From assembly GCF_013608025.1 (NCBI RefSeq), contig NZ_VDLV01000036.1:70342-134341 (forward strand): 64,000 bases of DNA. Reading direction: 5' to 3'. Position numbers and translations under genes: made by a program. A model generated the notes under the pieces. That model was not told the origin of the DNA, made no database searches, and saw nothing but the letters and a program-made list of their open reading frames with translations. Of this stretch, positions 43,044 through 51,250 are shown in pieces. This DNA comes from Pseudomonas brassicacearum subsp. neoaurantiaca (lineage in GTDB: Bacteria; Pseudomonadota; Gammaproteobacteria; Pseudomonadales; Pseudomonadaceae). Every line of letters begins with the position of its first letter. The first letter of the stretch is position 1.

Positions 43044-43930
43044 TACAGATTCTTCGCCGCGAAGGTGTCGCACTGGCTGACCTGGCCCTGGGCGAAACCG
43101 GTCTTGAACCAGCGCACCCGCTGCGCCGAGGTACCATGGGTAAACGAGTCGGGCACCACGCGGCCCTGGCCTTGTTGCTGCAGGCGATCGTCACCAATGG
43201 CATTGGCGGCGTTCAAGGCTTCTTCGATGTCCCCCGGCTCAAGCCAGTTCAGGCGTTTTTGCGCGTGGTTGGCCCAGACACCGGCGAGGCAATCGGCTTG
43301 CAATTCCTGGCGCACCAGTAAACCGCCGTCGCCCTCCATTTGCCGGCCTTGCTGGCGCGCCTCCTGGACTTTCGCCGAGACGCCAAGCAGCGTTTGCACG
43401 TGATGGCCGATTTCGTGGGCGATGACGTAGGCCTGGGCGAAATCCCCGGCGGCCGAAAAGCGCTGGGACATTTCCTGGAAGAAGCTCATGTCGAGGTAGA
43501 CCTGCCGGTCCGCCGGGCAATAGAACGGGCCGGTCGCCGAGGAGGCCAGGCCGCAGGCCGAGTTGACCCGACCGCTGAACAGCACCAGCTTCGGTTGCTG
43601 GTATTGGCGTCCGGCCTGCTGGAAGACCTGGCCCCAGGTGTCTTCGGTATCGCCCAGGATGGCGCGCACGAATTCGGCCTGTTCGTCGTTGGCCGGCGGC
43701 GCCTGGCGAGTCTGCGAAGAGGTCGGCGCGGAGCCCTGGTCCATTTGCCCGGCCAATTGTCCGAGGATTTGCATGGGGTCCTGGCCGGTGATCCAGCCGA
43801 TGCCGACGATCAGGATGATCGCCGTCAGGCTCAACCCCTTGCCACCGCCGAAACGCATTCCACCGCCGCCCCCACCGTCATCACGGGCGTCCACCACGTT
43901 GTCACTGCGGCGACCTTTTTTCCATAACAT
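43043..43930 (-). CDS. YpfJ-type neutral zinc metallopeptidase
   Basis: A 295-residue putative zinc peptidase (zinc_peptidase family PF04228). The N-terminus is basic and Gly-rich (DDGGGGGGMRFGGGKG), a single membrane segment follows (LTAIILIVGIGWITG), then a catalytic domain with HEIGHH and, downstream, ELQADCLAGVWANHA as the likely third zinc ligand region. Substrate unknown. ATG chosen at MLWKKGRRSDNVVDARDD; the frame is open 53 codons further upstream with no homology. Confidence 0.92.
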   Translation of the reverse strand: MLWKKGRRSDNVVDARDDGGGGGGMRFGGGKGLSLTAIILIVGIGWITGQDPMQILGQLAGQMDQGSAPTSSQTRQAPPANDEQAEFVRAILGDTEDTWGQVFQQAGRQYQQPKLVLFSGRVNSACGLASSATGPFYCPADRQVYLDMSFFQEMSQRFSAAGDFAQAYVIAHEIGHHVQTLLGVSAKVQEARQQGRQMEGDGGLLVRQELQADCLAGVWANHAQKRLNWLEPGDIEEALNAANAIGDDRLQQQGQGRVVPDSFTHGTSAQRVRWFKTGFAQGQVSQCDTFAAKNL

Positions 43931-44182
43931 GTGGGAAGTCCTCTGAATGGCCTTGCGAAGAAATGGCTGCTGTGGCGATGAGTCTAGCTTCCGGGCGCCC
44001 AAGGCGCGCGCCGTGCTTGAGCCTTGAGGCAACGGACAAGGATTTTGGTTCATCGCTGAGCCGATCCTGCCGGGTGGCGGATTTTTCATTACACTTGGGA
44101 TCCAGAACTATCGGAACCCTCGCTGGCCCAATATCTGCACTGTGCGTCACGGCCCCAACTTCAAGCAACGCAGGTTTCCTTC

Positions 44183-45061
44183 ATGACCATCAGCACTCCG
44201 CTCTCCGGTGTCAATCAGGCTTTCAAGGGCATCGTGCTTATTCTGGTCGCAACGTTTTTGTTCTCCAGTCACGATGCGTTGTCCAAATACCTCTCGGGTT
44301 TCTATCCGATCATCATGGTGGTCTGGGCCCGCTACGTGGTGCACACCTTGTTGATGGCGGGTATTTTCCTGCCGCGCTCGGGGCTGCGCGTCCTGCGCAC
44401 CAAGCGCCCGTTGTGGCAGGTTGCCCGGGCGTTGTGCCTGTTGGGCACCAGTTTGTTTTTCACCACTTCGCTGATGTTCATCCCGTTGGCGGAGGCGACG
44501 GCGGTCAACTTCCTCGCTCCGGTGCTGGTCACTGCGTTGTCGGTACCGCTGCTGGGCGAGCATGTGACGCGTGGTCAGTGGATCGCGGTGATCTTCGGGT
44601 TCATCGGGGTGTTGATCATTGTTCATCCCGGCGGCGATCTGTTCACGCCGGCGGTGTTGTTGCCGTTCTGTTCGGCGCTGTTTTTCTGCTTCTACCAACT
44701 GCTCACGCGCAAACTCGCCGAGATCGACAGCCCCACGACCAGCAATTTTTTTGCCGGGTTGTGCAACACGTTGGTGATGAGCGCCTTGGTGCCGTTCTTC
44801 TGGCAGGTGCCCAGCGTGACCCACGGCTTGATGATGCTGGCGCTGGGAGCCTGCGGGATGACCGCGCACTTGATGCTGACCCAGGCCTTCCGTTTCGCCG
44901 CCCCGGCGCTGCTCGCGCCGTTCGGGTATTGCCAGATCATCTTTGCCGGGTTGTTGGGCTGGTTGTTTTTCAGCCATACGCCGACGCTGACCACGGTGGT
45001 GGGGATTACCTTGATCTGCTTGAGTGGGTTGGCGGCGGCGTGGCAACAGCGGCGTAAATAA
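44183..45061 (+). CDS. DMT-family (EamA) transporter
   Basis: A 292-residue protein with about ten membrane helices in two EamA repeats (ATFLFSSHDALSKYLSGFYP at the first, FRFAAPALLAPFGYCQIIFAG in the second). Similar proteins include RibN and S-adenosylmethionine-type carriers; the substrate is unknown. ATG preceded by a weak site (AGGTTTCCTTC). Confidence 0.87.
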   Translation: MTISTPLSGVNQAFKGIVLILVATFLFSSHDALSKYLSGFYPIIMVVWARYVVHTLLMAGIFLPRSGLRVLRTKRPLWQVARALCLLGTSLFFTTSLMFIPLAEATAVNFLAPVLVTALSVPLLGEHVTRGQWIAVIFGFIGVLIIVHPGGDLFTPAVLLPFCSALFFCFYQLLTRKLAEIDSPTTSNFFAGLCNTLVMSALVPFFWQVPSVTHGLMMLALGACGMTAHLMLTQAFRFAAPALLAPFGYCQIIFAGLLGWLFFSHTPTLTTVVGITLICLSGLAAAWQQRRK

Positions 45062-45116
45062 CCGCTACACAGAACCCTTGTGGCCCGCGCAGTCCCTGTG
45101 GCTAGCACAGCCTTCT

Positions 45117-45210
45117 GTGGCGAGGGAGCTTGCTCCCGCTGGGCTGCTCCGCAGCCCTCGTTTTTTTTGCGATTGCTACGCAATCGAGCGGGAGCAAGCT
45201 CCCTCGCCAC
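45117..45210. repeat. REP pair, family A
   Basis: Inverted copies in the convergent spacer between the DMT transporter and MFS permease genes. Confidence 0.9.
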
Positions 45211-45252
45211 AGGTCCACCATGCCCCCGGACAAACAGTCATCTCCAGCCCCA

Positions 45253-46590
45253 TCAGCTTTCCAGCGTAGGCACCTTGCGCGGTGCCATGAAGTACATCCA
45301 GGTCAGCGCGATGAAGTACATCGCCGGGATCAGGGTGAACAGCACCGTGTAGTTGTTGTTCGTGATCGTGAGGATGTGCCCCACCAACTGCGTCATGAAC
45401 ATCCCGCCGATGGCCGCGCACATGCCGCCGAAGCCGAACACCGTGCTCATCATGTGCTTGGGCGTGTAGTCCATCACCAGGCTCCAGATGTTGGCGGTCC
45501 AGGCCTGGTGCGCGCCGATGGCCAGGGAAATTGCAAACACCGCCACCCACAGGCTGCTGGAGCCGGCCGCCATGATCACCCCGACGATGCAGCAGGCGAA
45601 CAGCAACATGGACATCAGTCGCGCCTTGATCGGATTGACCCCGCGGCCAATCAGGAATGACGACAGGATCCCGCCGCCGACGCTGCCGAAATCGGCGGTC
45701 AGGTAGATGATGATCAGCGGGATGCCCATCTGGGTCACGTTGATGCCCAGGTTGTATTGCTGGTTCAGGAACGGCGGCAGCCAGTAGAGGTAGAACCAGA
45801 ACACCGGCGCGGTCATCGAATAGGCCAGGGCGAACGCCCAGGTGCCGCGCATGCGCAGGATACGAGAGAAGGGCACGCGGGCCTGGTCCGGTTCGTCCTG
45901 GGCCTGGATGTAGTCCAGTTCCGACTGCTTCACGCTCGGGTGGTCTTCGGGGTTGAAGTATTTCAGGCCCCAGAACAGCAGCCAGATCCCGCCCAGCGTC
46001 GCCATGCACAGGAACGCGGCCTGCCAGCCCCAGACGTGCAGGATCAGTGGCAGCAGCATCGGGGTAAACATCGCACCGACGTTGGTTCCGGCGTTGAAAA
46101 TACCGGTGGCCACGGCCCGTTCGCCCGCCGGGAACCACAGTCGCGTGGTTTTAACACAGGCCGGGTAGTTGGCGGCTTCGGTCAGGCCGAGAATGAAGCG
46201 GCACACCATGAAGCCCACTGCCGAGGTCGCCAGGCCATGGGCACCGGTCGCCAGGCTCCAGAGCAGCACGGCGCAGAAGAACACGCGCTTGACGCCGATC
46301 CGGTCGATCAATCGGCCCTGCAGCACGAAACCGACCGCATAACCGACCTGGAACCAGAAGTTGATATTGGCGTAGTCCATCGCCGTCCAGCTCATTTCCT
46401 TGGCCAGGATCGGCTGCATCACCCCGAGGGCAGCGCGGTCGATGTAGTTCAGCGTGGTCGCAAAAAACACCAGGGCGAGCATGCCCCAACGGGTCTTGCC
46501 CACGGCCATCGCGCCACGGATCTTGTCGCCGATGCCACCGTGGGTGGCAACCGGGCCGGGGGCCAGGCGGGAACTTTGGGAAGGAATCAT
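45253..46590 (-). CDS. MFS permease of the quinate/shikimate locus
   Basis: A 445-residue, twelve-helix MFS symporter of the anion:cation (ACS/ExuT-like) family: TLNYIDRAALGVMQP in helix 1, DRIGVKRVFF in the 2-3 loop, and FILGLTEAANYPACVKTTRLW in helix 4. Family members take up organic acids such as hexuronates, aromatic acids and shikimate. Divergent from the dehydroshikimate dehydratase gene, so uptake of quinate, shikimate or dehydroshikimate is the likely role (inference). ATG at 46590; a GTG three codons upstream is possible. Confidence 0.85.
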   Translation of the reverse strand: MIPSQSSRLAPGPVATHGGIGDKIRGAMAVGKTRWGMLALVFFATTLNYIDRAALGVMQPILAKEMSWTAMDYANINFWFQVGYAVGFVLQGRLIDRIGVKRVFFCAVLLWSLATGAHGLATSAVGFMVCRFILGLTEAANYPACVKTTRLWFPAGERAVATGIFNAGTNVGAMFTPMLLPLILHVWGWQAAFLCMATLGGIWLLFWGLKYFNPEDHPSVKQSELDYIQAQDEPDQARVPFSRILRMRGTWAFALAYSMTAPVFWFYLYWLPPFLNQQYNLGINVTQMGIPLIIIYLTADFGSVGGGILSSFLIGRGVNPIKARLMSMLLFACCIVGVIMAAGSSSLWVAVFAISLAIGAHQAWTANIWSLVMDYTPKHMMSTVFGFGGMCAAIGGMFMTQLVGHILTITNNNYTVLFTLIPAMYFIALTWMYFMAPRKVPTLES

Positions 46591-46718
46591 AAGGTGCACC
46601 CGTTCTTGAAATTCTTATGGTGTGGTCTGGGTCTGCATTGAACCCGAAGTCAGGCGTCAATGTGGGGCCGATGGTGGGCAGTGGACAAAAAGTAGTCAAT
46701 TCGCTGATCGGGCATTGT

Positions 46719-46733
46719 GTTCGATAATCGCCC
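46719..46733 (+). promoter_or_regulatory. PcaR-box-like operator between MFS permease and dehydroshikimate dehydratase genes
   Basis: GTTCGATAATCGCCC differs at one position from the 15-nt PcaR site I recall from P. putida pca promoters (GTTCGATAATCGCAC). It lies in the 264-nt divergent spacer, 122 nt before the dehydratase ATG. A related perfect palindrome occurs upstream of aroQ. The regulator could be PcaR or the local TetR protein. Confidence 0.5.
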
Positions 46734-46854
46734 AAAAAACTAACCAGACGGTACATATTAAATTGCCCAATGAAACCGGCAGCTCAATAATCCCCTGACT
46801 CTTTCAAAAGCGGCGCATCTCTTGTAGCCGACGCCTGTCCCGGGAGCCGAAGTC

Positions 46855-48753
46855 ATGCAGCGTTCCATTGCCACCGTTTCGTTGAGCGGTACCCTGCCGG
46901 AAAAACTCGAAGCCATTGCCGCCGCCGGTTTCGACGGCGTGGAAATCTTCGAGAACGACCTTCTCTATTACGATGGCAGCCCTCGGGAGATCCGGCAGAT
47001 GTGCGCCGACCTGGGCATCGCCATCACGCTGTTCCAGCCCTTTCGCGATTTCGAAGGCTGCCGCCGCGATCGCCTGGCGCGCAACCTGGAACGGGCCGAG
47101 CGCAAATTCGATTTGATGCAGGAGTTGGGCACCGACCTGGTGCTGGTGTGCAGCAATGCCTCGGCTGACAGCGTTGGCGATGAACAGATCCTGATCGACG
47201 ACCTGCGCCTGCTGGCCGAGCGGGCCGGCGCGCGTGGCTTGCGCATTGGCTACGAGGCGTTGGCCTGGGGCCGGCACGTCAATACGTATCAACAGGTCTG
47301 GAACATCGTGCGCCAGGCCGATCATCCGAGCCTCGGCGTGCTGCTCGACAGCTTCCACACCTTGTCCCTCAATGGCGACCCGAGCGCGATAGCCGAGATT
47401 CCCGGCGACAAGATCTTCTTTGTGCAAATGGCCGATGCGCCGATCCTGGCGATGGACGTCCTGGAGTGGAGCCGGCATTTCCGCTGTTTCCCGGGCCAGG
47501 GCGAATTCGACTTGCCAGGTTTCCTCGCGCCGATCATCCAGAGCGGCTACACCGGCCCGCTGTCGCTGGAGATCTTCAACGACGGTTTCCGCGCCGCGCC
47601 GCCACGGGCCAACGCTGCCGACGGCTTGCGTTCGTTGCTGTACCTGGAAGAAAAGACCCGTCAGCGCCTGGCCGAACAAGTGCCTGCGCAAAAGCCTGAC
47701 ATTCTGTTCGAGACAGCGCCGGCCAGCGAGTACGACGGCATCGAGTTCCTGGAGTTCGCTGTCGACGATAACCTGGGGGCCAAGCTCGCCCATTGGTTGG
47801 AGCGCCTGGGTTTCGTCAAGGCCGGCCAGCATCGCTCCAAGAACGTCAGCCTGTTGCGCCAGGGCGATATCAACCTGATCCTCAATTGCGAGCCGTACTC
47901 GTTCGCCCACAGCTTTTTCGAAGCCCATGGCCCGTCGCTGTGCGCCATGGCGGTACGGGTCAAGGACAGCGCCAGCGCCCTGAAACGGGCCGTAGCCTAC
48001 AAAGGCCAGCCTTATCGCGGCCTGGTCGGGCCCAACGAACTGGAGCTGGCGGCGGTGCGCGCGCCGGACAGCAGCCTGATCTACCTGGTGGACCGGGACG
48101 CCGATGTCTATGGCACCGATTTCAACTTGCAACCCGCTGCCGCCATTGGCGCAGGGCTCAAGCGCATCGACCACATGGCGATGGCGTTGCCGGCCGACAG
48201 CCTCGACAGTTGGGTGCTGTTCTACAAGAGCCTGCTGGATTTCGAGGCTGACGATGAAGTGGTGCTGCCCGACCCTTATGGCCTGGTGAAAAGCCGTGCC
48301 CTGCGCAGTCGTTGCAGCTCGATTCGCTTGCCGCTGAACATTTCCGAGAACCGCAACACCGCGATCTCACACGCCTTGTCGAGTTATCGCGGCTCCGGCG
48401 TGCATCACATCGCCTTCGATTGCGATGACATCTTCGCCCAGGTCAGTCGTGCCAAGGAGGCCGGGGTGCCGTTGCTCGACATTCCGCTCAACTACTACGA
48501 TGACCTGGCGGCGCGTTTCGATTTCGACGACGAGTTTCTCAGCGAACTGGCCTACTTCAACGTGCTGTACGACCGTGATGCCCAGGGCGGTGAGCTGTTC
48601 CATGTCTATACCGAGCCGTTCGAAGGGCGGTTTTTCTTCGAGATCATCCAGCGCAAGAACGGTTACGCCGGTTACGGCGCGGCCAACGTCGCGGTGCGCC
48701 TGGCGGCCATGGCCAAGTCCCGCAGCGGCGGCGTGCGACACGCCAAGTTGTAG
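46855..48753 (+). CDS. quiC1: 3-Dehydroshikimate dehydratase fused to an HPPD-like domain
   Basis: A 632-residue two-domain enzyme. Residues 1 to about 280 form a sugar-phosphate-isomerase-type TIM barrel (FFVQMADAPILAMDVLEWSRHF, GQGEFDLPGFL) that dehydrates 3-dehydroshikimate to protocatechuate. The C-terminal part is a vicinal-oxygen-chelate domain related to 4-hydroxyphenylpyruvate dioxygenase. Its three metal ligands appear conserved (His in RIDHMAMAL, His in GVHHIAFDC, Glu in FFFEIIQR). The same fusion is known as QuiC1 in pseudomonads. GGGAG precedes the ATG. It links the hydroaromatic genes here to the beta-ketoadipate pathway. Confidence 0.93.
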   Translation: MQRSIATVSLSGTLPEKLEAIAAAGFDGVEIFENDLLYYDGSPREIRQMCADLGIAITLFQPFRDFEGCRRDRLARNLERAERKFDLMQELGTDLVLVCSNASADSVGDEQILIDDLRLLAERAGARGLRIGYEALAWGRHVNTYQQVWNIVRQADHPSLGVLLDSFHTLSLNGDPSAIAEIPGDKIFFVQMADAPILAMDVLEWSRHFRCFPGQGEFDLPGFLAPIIQSGYTGPLSLEIFNDGFRAAPPRANAADGLRSLLYLEEKTRQRLAEQVPAQKPDILFETAPASEYDGIEFLEFAVDDNLGAKLAHWLERLGFVKAGQHRSKNVSLLRQGDINLILNCEPYSFAHSFFEAHGPSLCAMAVRVKDSASALKRAVAYKGQPYRGLVGPNELELAAVRAPDSSLIYLVDRDADVYGTDFNLQPAAAIGAGLKRIDHMAMALPADSLDSWVLFYKSLLDFEADDEVVLPDPYGLVKSRALRSRCSSIRLPLNISENRNTAISHALSSYRGSGVHHIAFDCDDIFAQVSRAKEAGVPLLDIPLNYYDDLAARFDFDDEFLSELAYFNVLYDRDAQGGELFHVYTEPFEGRFFFEIIQRKNGYAGYGAANVAVRLAAMAKSRSGGVRHAKL

Positions 48754-48854
48754 GGAAATCGTAACCGTGGCGGTAAAGGGCGGTGCCTTGGCTTCCTTCA
48801 CTGCCCGGTGCGGCCCATAATCGCCAACCTGTGCAGTGATGGCCTGAGCCCGCA

Positions 48855-49532
48855 ATGACTAATAATCCAGAGCTTTCCGCAGCCATCGACGAGCCTGTCG
48901 CCGCGCCGCGCAAGAGTCGCAAGAACAACCCGGAGAAAACCCGGGAAAACATTCTCCAGGAAGCCATCGTCGAATTCGTCCAGCAAGGCCTGGCCGGTGC
49001 TCGGGTCGACGCCATCGCCGAGCGCATCCACACCTCCAAGCGCATGATCTATTACTACTTCGGCAGCAAGGAGCAGTTGTACGTCGAGGTGCTGGAGAAA
49101 CTCTACGGTGATATCCGCACGACCGAAAGCCGCCTGCACCTGGCGGAGCTCGCGCCGGTCGACGCGATCCGACGCCTGGTGGAGTTCACCTTTGACCACC
49201 ATGACCGCAACGTGGATTTCGTGCGCATCGTCTGCATCGAAAACATCCACAACGCCGAATACGTGAAACAGTCCGGTGCGATCAAGGCGATGACCAACAC
49301 CATCCTCGATTCCCTGGGCGTGATCCTGCGTCGTGGCGCCGAAGAAGGCGTATTCCGTGCCGGCCTCGAGCCGCTGGACGTACATTTGTTGATCAGCTCG
49401 TTCTGCTTCTACCGGGTATCCAACCGCCAGACATTCGGTGAAATCTTCCAGATCGACCTGTCGGACGAAGCGGTCAAGCAGCGGCATCGGCAGATGGTGT
49501 GTGAGTCGGTGTTGCGGTACTTGCGGGCCTGA
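48855..49532 (+). CDS. TetR-family regulator of the quinate/shikimate module
   Basis: A 225-residue TetR protein. N-terminal helix-turn-helix: AIVEFVQQGLAGARVDAIAE then RIHTSKRMIYYYFGSKEQLY. C-terminal ligand domain of the TetR_C_33-like type (DFVRIVCIENIHNAEYVKQS). It sits 101 nt after the dehydroshikimate dehydratase gene on the same strand and convergent to aroE, so it is the natural local regulator; the inducer is unknown. GAG-rich upstream sequence is poor as a ribosome site. Confidence 0.9.
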   Translation: MTNNPELSAAIDEPVAAPRKSRKNNPEKTRENILQEAIVEFVQQGLAGARVDAIAERIHTSKRMIYYYFGSKEQLYVEVLEKLYGDIRTTESRLHLAELAPVDAIRRLVEFTFDHHDRNVDFVRIVCIENIHNAEYVKQSGAIKAMTNTILDSLGVILRRGAEEGVFRAGLEPLDVHLLISSFCFYRVSNRQTFGEIFQIDLSDEAVKQRHRQMVCESVLRYLRA

Positions 49533-49561
49533 CACCGAACCTGACGTGCAAGCAATCCTGT

Positions 49562-49649
49562 GTGGGAGCGAGCTTGCTCGCGATAGCGGTGGATCAGCCA
49601 ACCTCGATGGTGACTGGTGTACCGCAATCGCGAGCAAGCTCGCTCCCAC
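49562..49649. repeat. REP pair, family B
   Basis: Inverted copies in the convergent spacer between the TetR gene and the shikimate/quinate dehydrogenase gene. Confidence 0.9.
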
Positions 49650-49681
49650 AGTTCATTCCTCGCAGGGATTTTCACTCGGCT

Positions 49682-50533
49682 TTAGTGATTCATGCTCTGG
49701 AAATGCGCCAGCATCCGCTGTGCATCCGGCGCCACGCCGCTGAACAGTTCGAACGCCTTCACCGCCTGGAACACCGCCATGTTGCCACCGTCCAGCGTGC
49801 GGCAGCCGAGGGCGCGGGCGTTGCGCAGCAGTTCGGTTTCCAGCGGGAAATAGACGATTTCCGCGACCCACAAAGCGCTTCGCAACAACTCGACCGGCAC
49901 CGGCATGCCCGGCAGTTTCGCCATGCCCATGGGCGTGGTGTTCACCAGGCCGTCGGCCTCGGCCATGGCGGCTGACAGCTCATGGCCTGCGCGAGCGCGG
50001 CCGGCGCCGAAGTGTTGGTTCAGGTTGTCGGCCAGCGCCTCGGCACGGCGAGTCTCGACGTCAAAGATGCTCAGTGTCTTCACGCCTTCCAGCAGCAGCG
50101 CGTGGGCCACCGCCGCGCCAGCGCCACCGGCACCCATCTGGACCACGCGTTTGCGCGCCACATCCCCCAGGCCACGGCGAAAACCTTCGGCGAACCCCAG
50201 GCAGTCGGTGTTGTGGCCGATGCGCTTGCCGTCCTTGAGCACCACGGTATTCACCGCACCGATGCCGTTGGCCTCGGGCGACAGCTCGTCCAGCAGCGGG
50301 ATGATCGCCTGCTTGCAGGGAAAGGTGATGTTCAGGCCGGTGAAGTCCATGCGCTCGGCGGCGAGCAGCAAGTCGGGCAGAGCGCTGCTGTCGAGTTTTA
50401 ACGCATCGAGATCGATCAAGCGATACAGGTAGCGCATGCCTTGGGCATCGCCTTCGCGCTCATGCAGCGTCGGCGTGCGCGACGCCTGGATGCCCGCGCC
50501 GATGAGCCCGGCCAGCACAGTGATATTCGACAT
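49682..50533 (-). CDS. Quinate/shikimate dehydrogenase (catabolic AroE homologue)
   Basis: A 283-residue shikimate-dehydrogenase-fold enzyme. Substrate motif IQASRTPTLHE has Ser-x-Thr where biosynthetic AroE has Ser-x-Ser. As I recall, that change marks dehydrogenases that also accept quinate (for example Corynebacterium QsuD). Catalytic Lys is in NITFPCKQAI and Asp in HNTDCLGF; the NAD(P) loop is GAGGAGAAVAHAL. Start chosen at 50533 (MSNITVLAGLIG), with GAAGGG nine nt upstream. The ATG two codons earlier overlaps the aroQ stop (TGATG). Either way it is coupled to aroQ. Expected reaction: quinate to 3-dehydroquinate and shikimate to 3-dehydroshikimate. Confidence 0.88.
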   Translation of the reverse strand: MSNITVLAGLIGAGIQASRTPTLHEREGDAQGMRYLYRLIDLDALKLDSSALPDLLLAAERMDFTGLNITFPCKQAIIPLLDELSPEANGIGAVNTVVLKDGKRIGHNTDCLGFAEGFRRGLGDVARKRVVQMGAGGAGAAVAHALLLEGVKTLSIFDVETRRAEALADNLNQHFGAGRARAGHELSAAMAEADGLVNTTPMGMAKLPGMPVPVELLRSALWVAEIVYFPLETELLRNARALGCRTLDGGNMAVFQAVKAFELFSGVAPDAQRMLAHFQSMNH

Positions 50534-50538
50534 GCGCA

Positions 50539-50979
50539 TCAACCCTTCAACCGCTGACTGAAATGTTCCAGGGCCAGGCGATAACCATGGCTGCCAAACC
50601 CGCACATCACGCCGATGGCCACCGAGGAAACAAAGGAATGGTGGCGGAACGTCTCGCGGGCGTGGACGTTGGAAAGGTGGACTTCGATCACTGGGACTTC
50701 GCTCGCCACCAGGGCGTCGCGGATTGCCACGGAGGTGTGGGTCCAGGCCGCCGGGTTGATGATGATCCCGGCGCACCGGCCACGGGCACCGTGAATCCAG
50801 TCGAGCAATTCACCTTCCTGATTGGTCTGGCGAAACTCCACGGCCAGGCCCAACTCCTCGGCGGTGCGGCCACATAAAGCAGAAATGTCAGCCAGGGTTT
50901 CGTGGCCATAGGTTGCCGGCTCGCGGGTGCCGAGCAGGTTCAGGTTCGGGCCGTTGAGCACCAGAACGATCGGAGGCAT
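50539..50979 (-). CDS. aroQ: Type II 3-dehydroquinate dehydratase
   Basis: A 146-residue type II dehydroquinase (dodecameric family). Active-site tyrosine is in REPATYGHETL, NPAAWTHTS binds substrate, and EVHLSNVHARETFRHHS carries the catalytic His. It converts 3-dehydroquinate to 3-dehydroshikimate. Its operon with the quinate-type dehydrogenase, and the dehydroshikimate dehydratase nearby, argue for a catabolic paralogue. Start chosen at MPPIVLVLNGPNLNLLG; five codons of upstream frame are possible. Confidence 0.93.
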   Translation of the reverse strand: MPPIVLVLNGPNLNLLGTREPATYGHETLADISALCGRTAEELGLAVEFRQTNQEGELLDWIHGARGRCAGIIINPAAWTHTSVAIRDALVASEVPVIEVHLSNVHARETFRHHSFVSSVAIGVMCGFGSHGYRLALEHFSQRLKG

Positions 50980-51038
50980 CGCACATTTCTCCACATTTTT
51001 ATTGTTGGTGTCGGCGGGGATTCAGCCGGTGGAGTTAA

Positions 51039-51065
51039 ATTGTACTAGTTGGTTAATTTGGTCAA
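51039..51065 (-). promoter_or_regulatory. Candidate promoter of aroQ-dehydrogenase operon
   Basis: On the minus strand TTGACC (51065-51060) and TACAAT (51044-51039) are 15 nt apart, about 60 nt before the aroQ ATG. The hexamers are good but the spacing is short, a feature often found in activator-dependent promoters. Confidence 0.45.
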
Positions 51066-51092
51066 ATAAAGCAGCGGTCGACGGGCAATAAG

Positions 51093-51109
51093 TGTTCGAT
51101 GATCGAACA
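51093..51109. promoter_or_regulatory. Perfect palindromic operator upstream of aroQ
   Basis: TGTTCGATGATCGAACA is an 8-1-8 perfect inverted repeat, set inside a wider GGCAAT...ATTGCC arrangement. Its left half equals that of the PcaR-like box at 46719 (TGTTCGAT). Centred about 45 nt upstream of the candidate -35 element's start. Probably the binding site of the module's regulator. Confidence 0.6.
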
Positions 51110-51142
51110 TTGCCTCGGATCGAAAGATAAGGGCGGGCAATC

Positions 51143-51235
51143 GTGGCGAGGGAGCTTGCTCCCGCTGGGCTGCGCAGCAGCCCCAGGTTTTTTGCGGTTG
51201 CTGCGCAACCGAGCGGGAGCAAGCTCCCTCGCCAC
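51143..51235. repeat. REP pair, family A
   Basis: Inverted copies between trmA and the aroQ operator region. Confidence 0.9.
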
Positions 51236-51250
51236 GAAGGTTTGCGTAGA

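Noticed and set aside
46804..48174. 456-residue open frame on the minus strand
   Set aside because: Antisense to the dehydroshikimate dehydratase fusion; no start context and no family resemblance.
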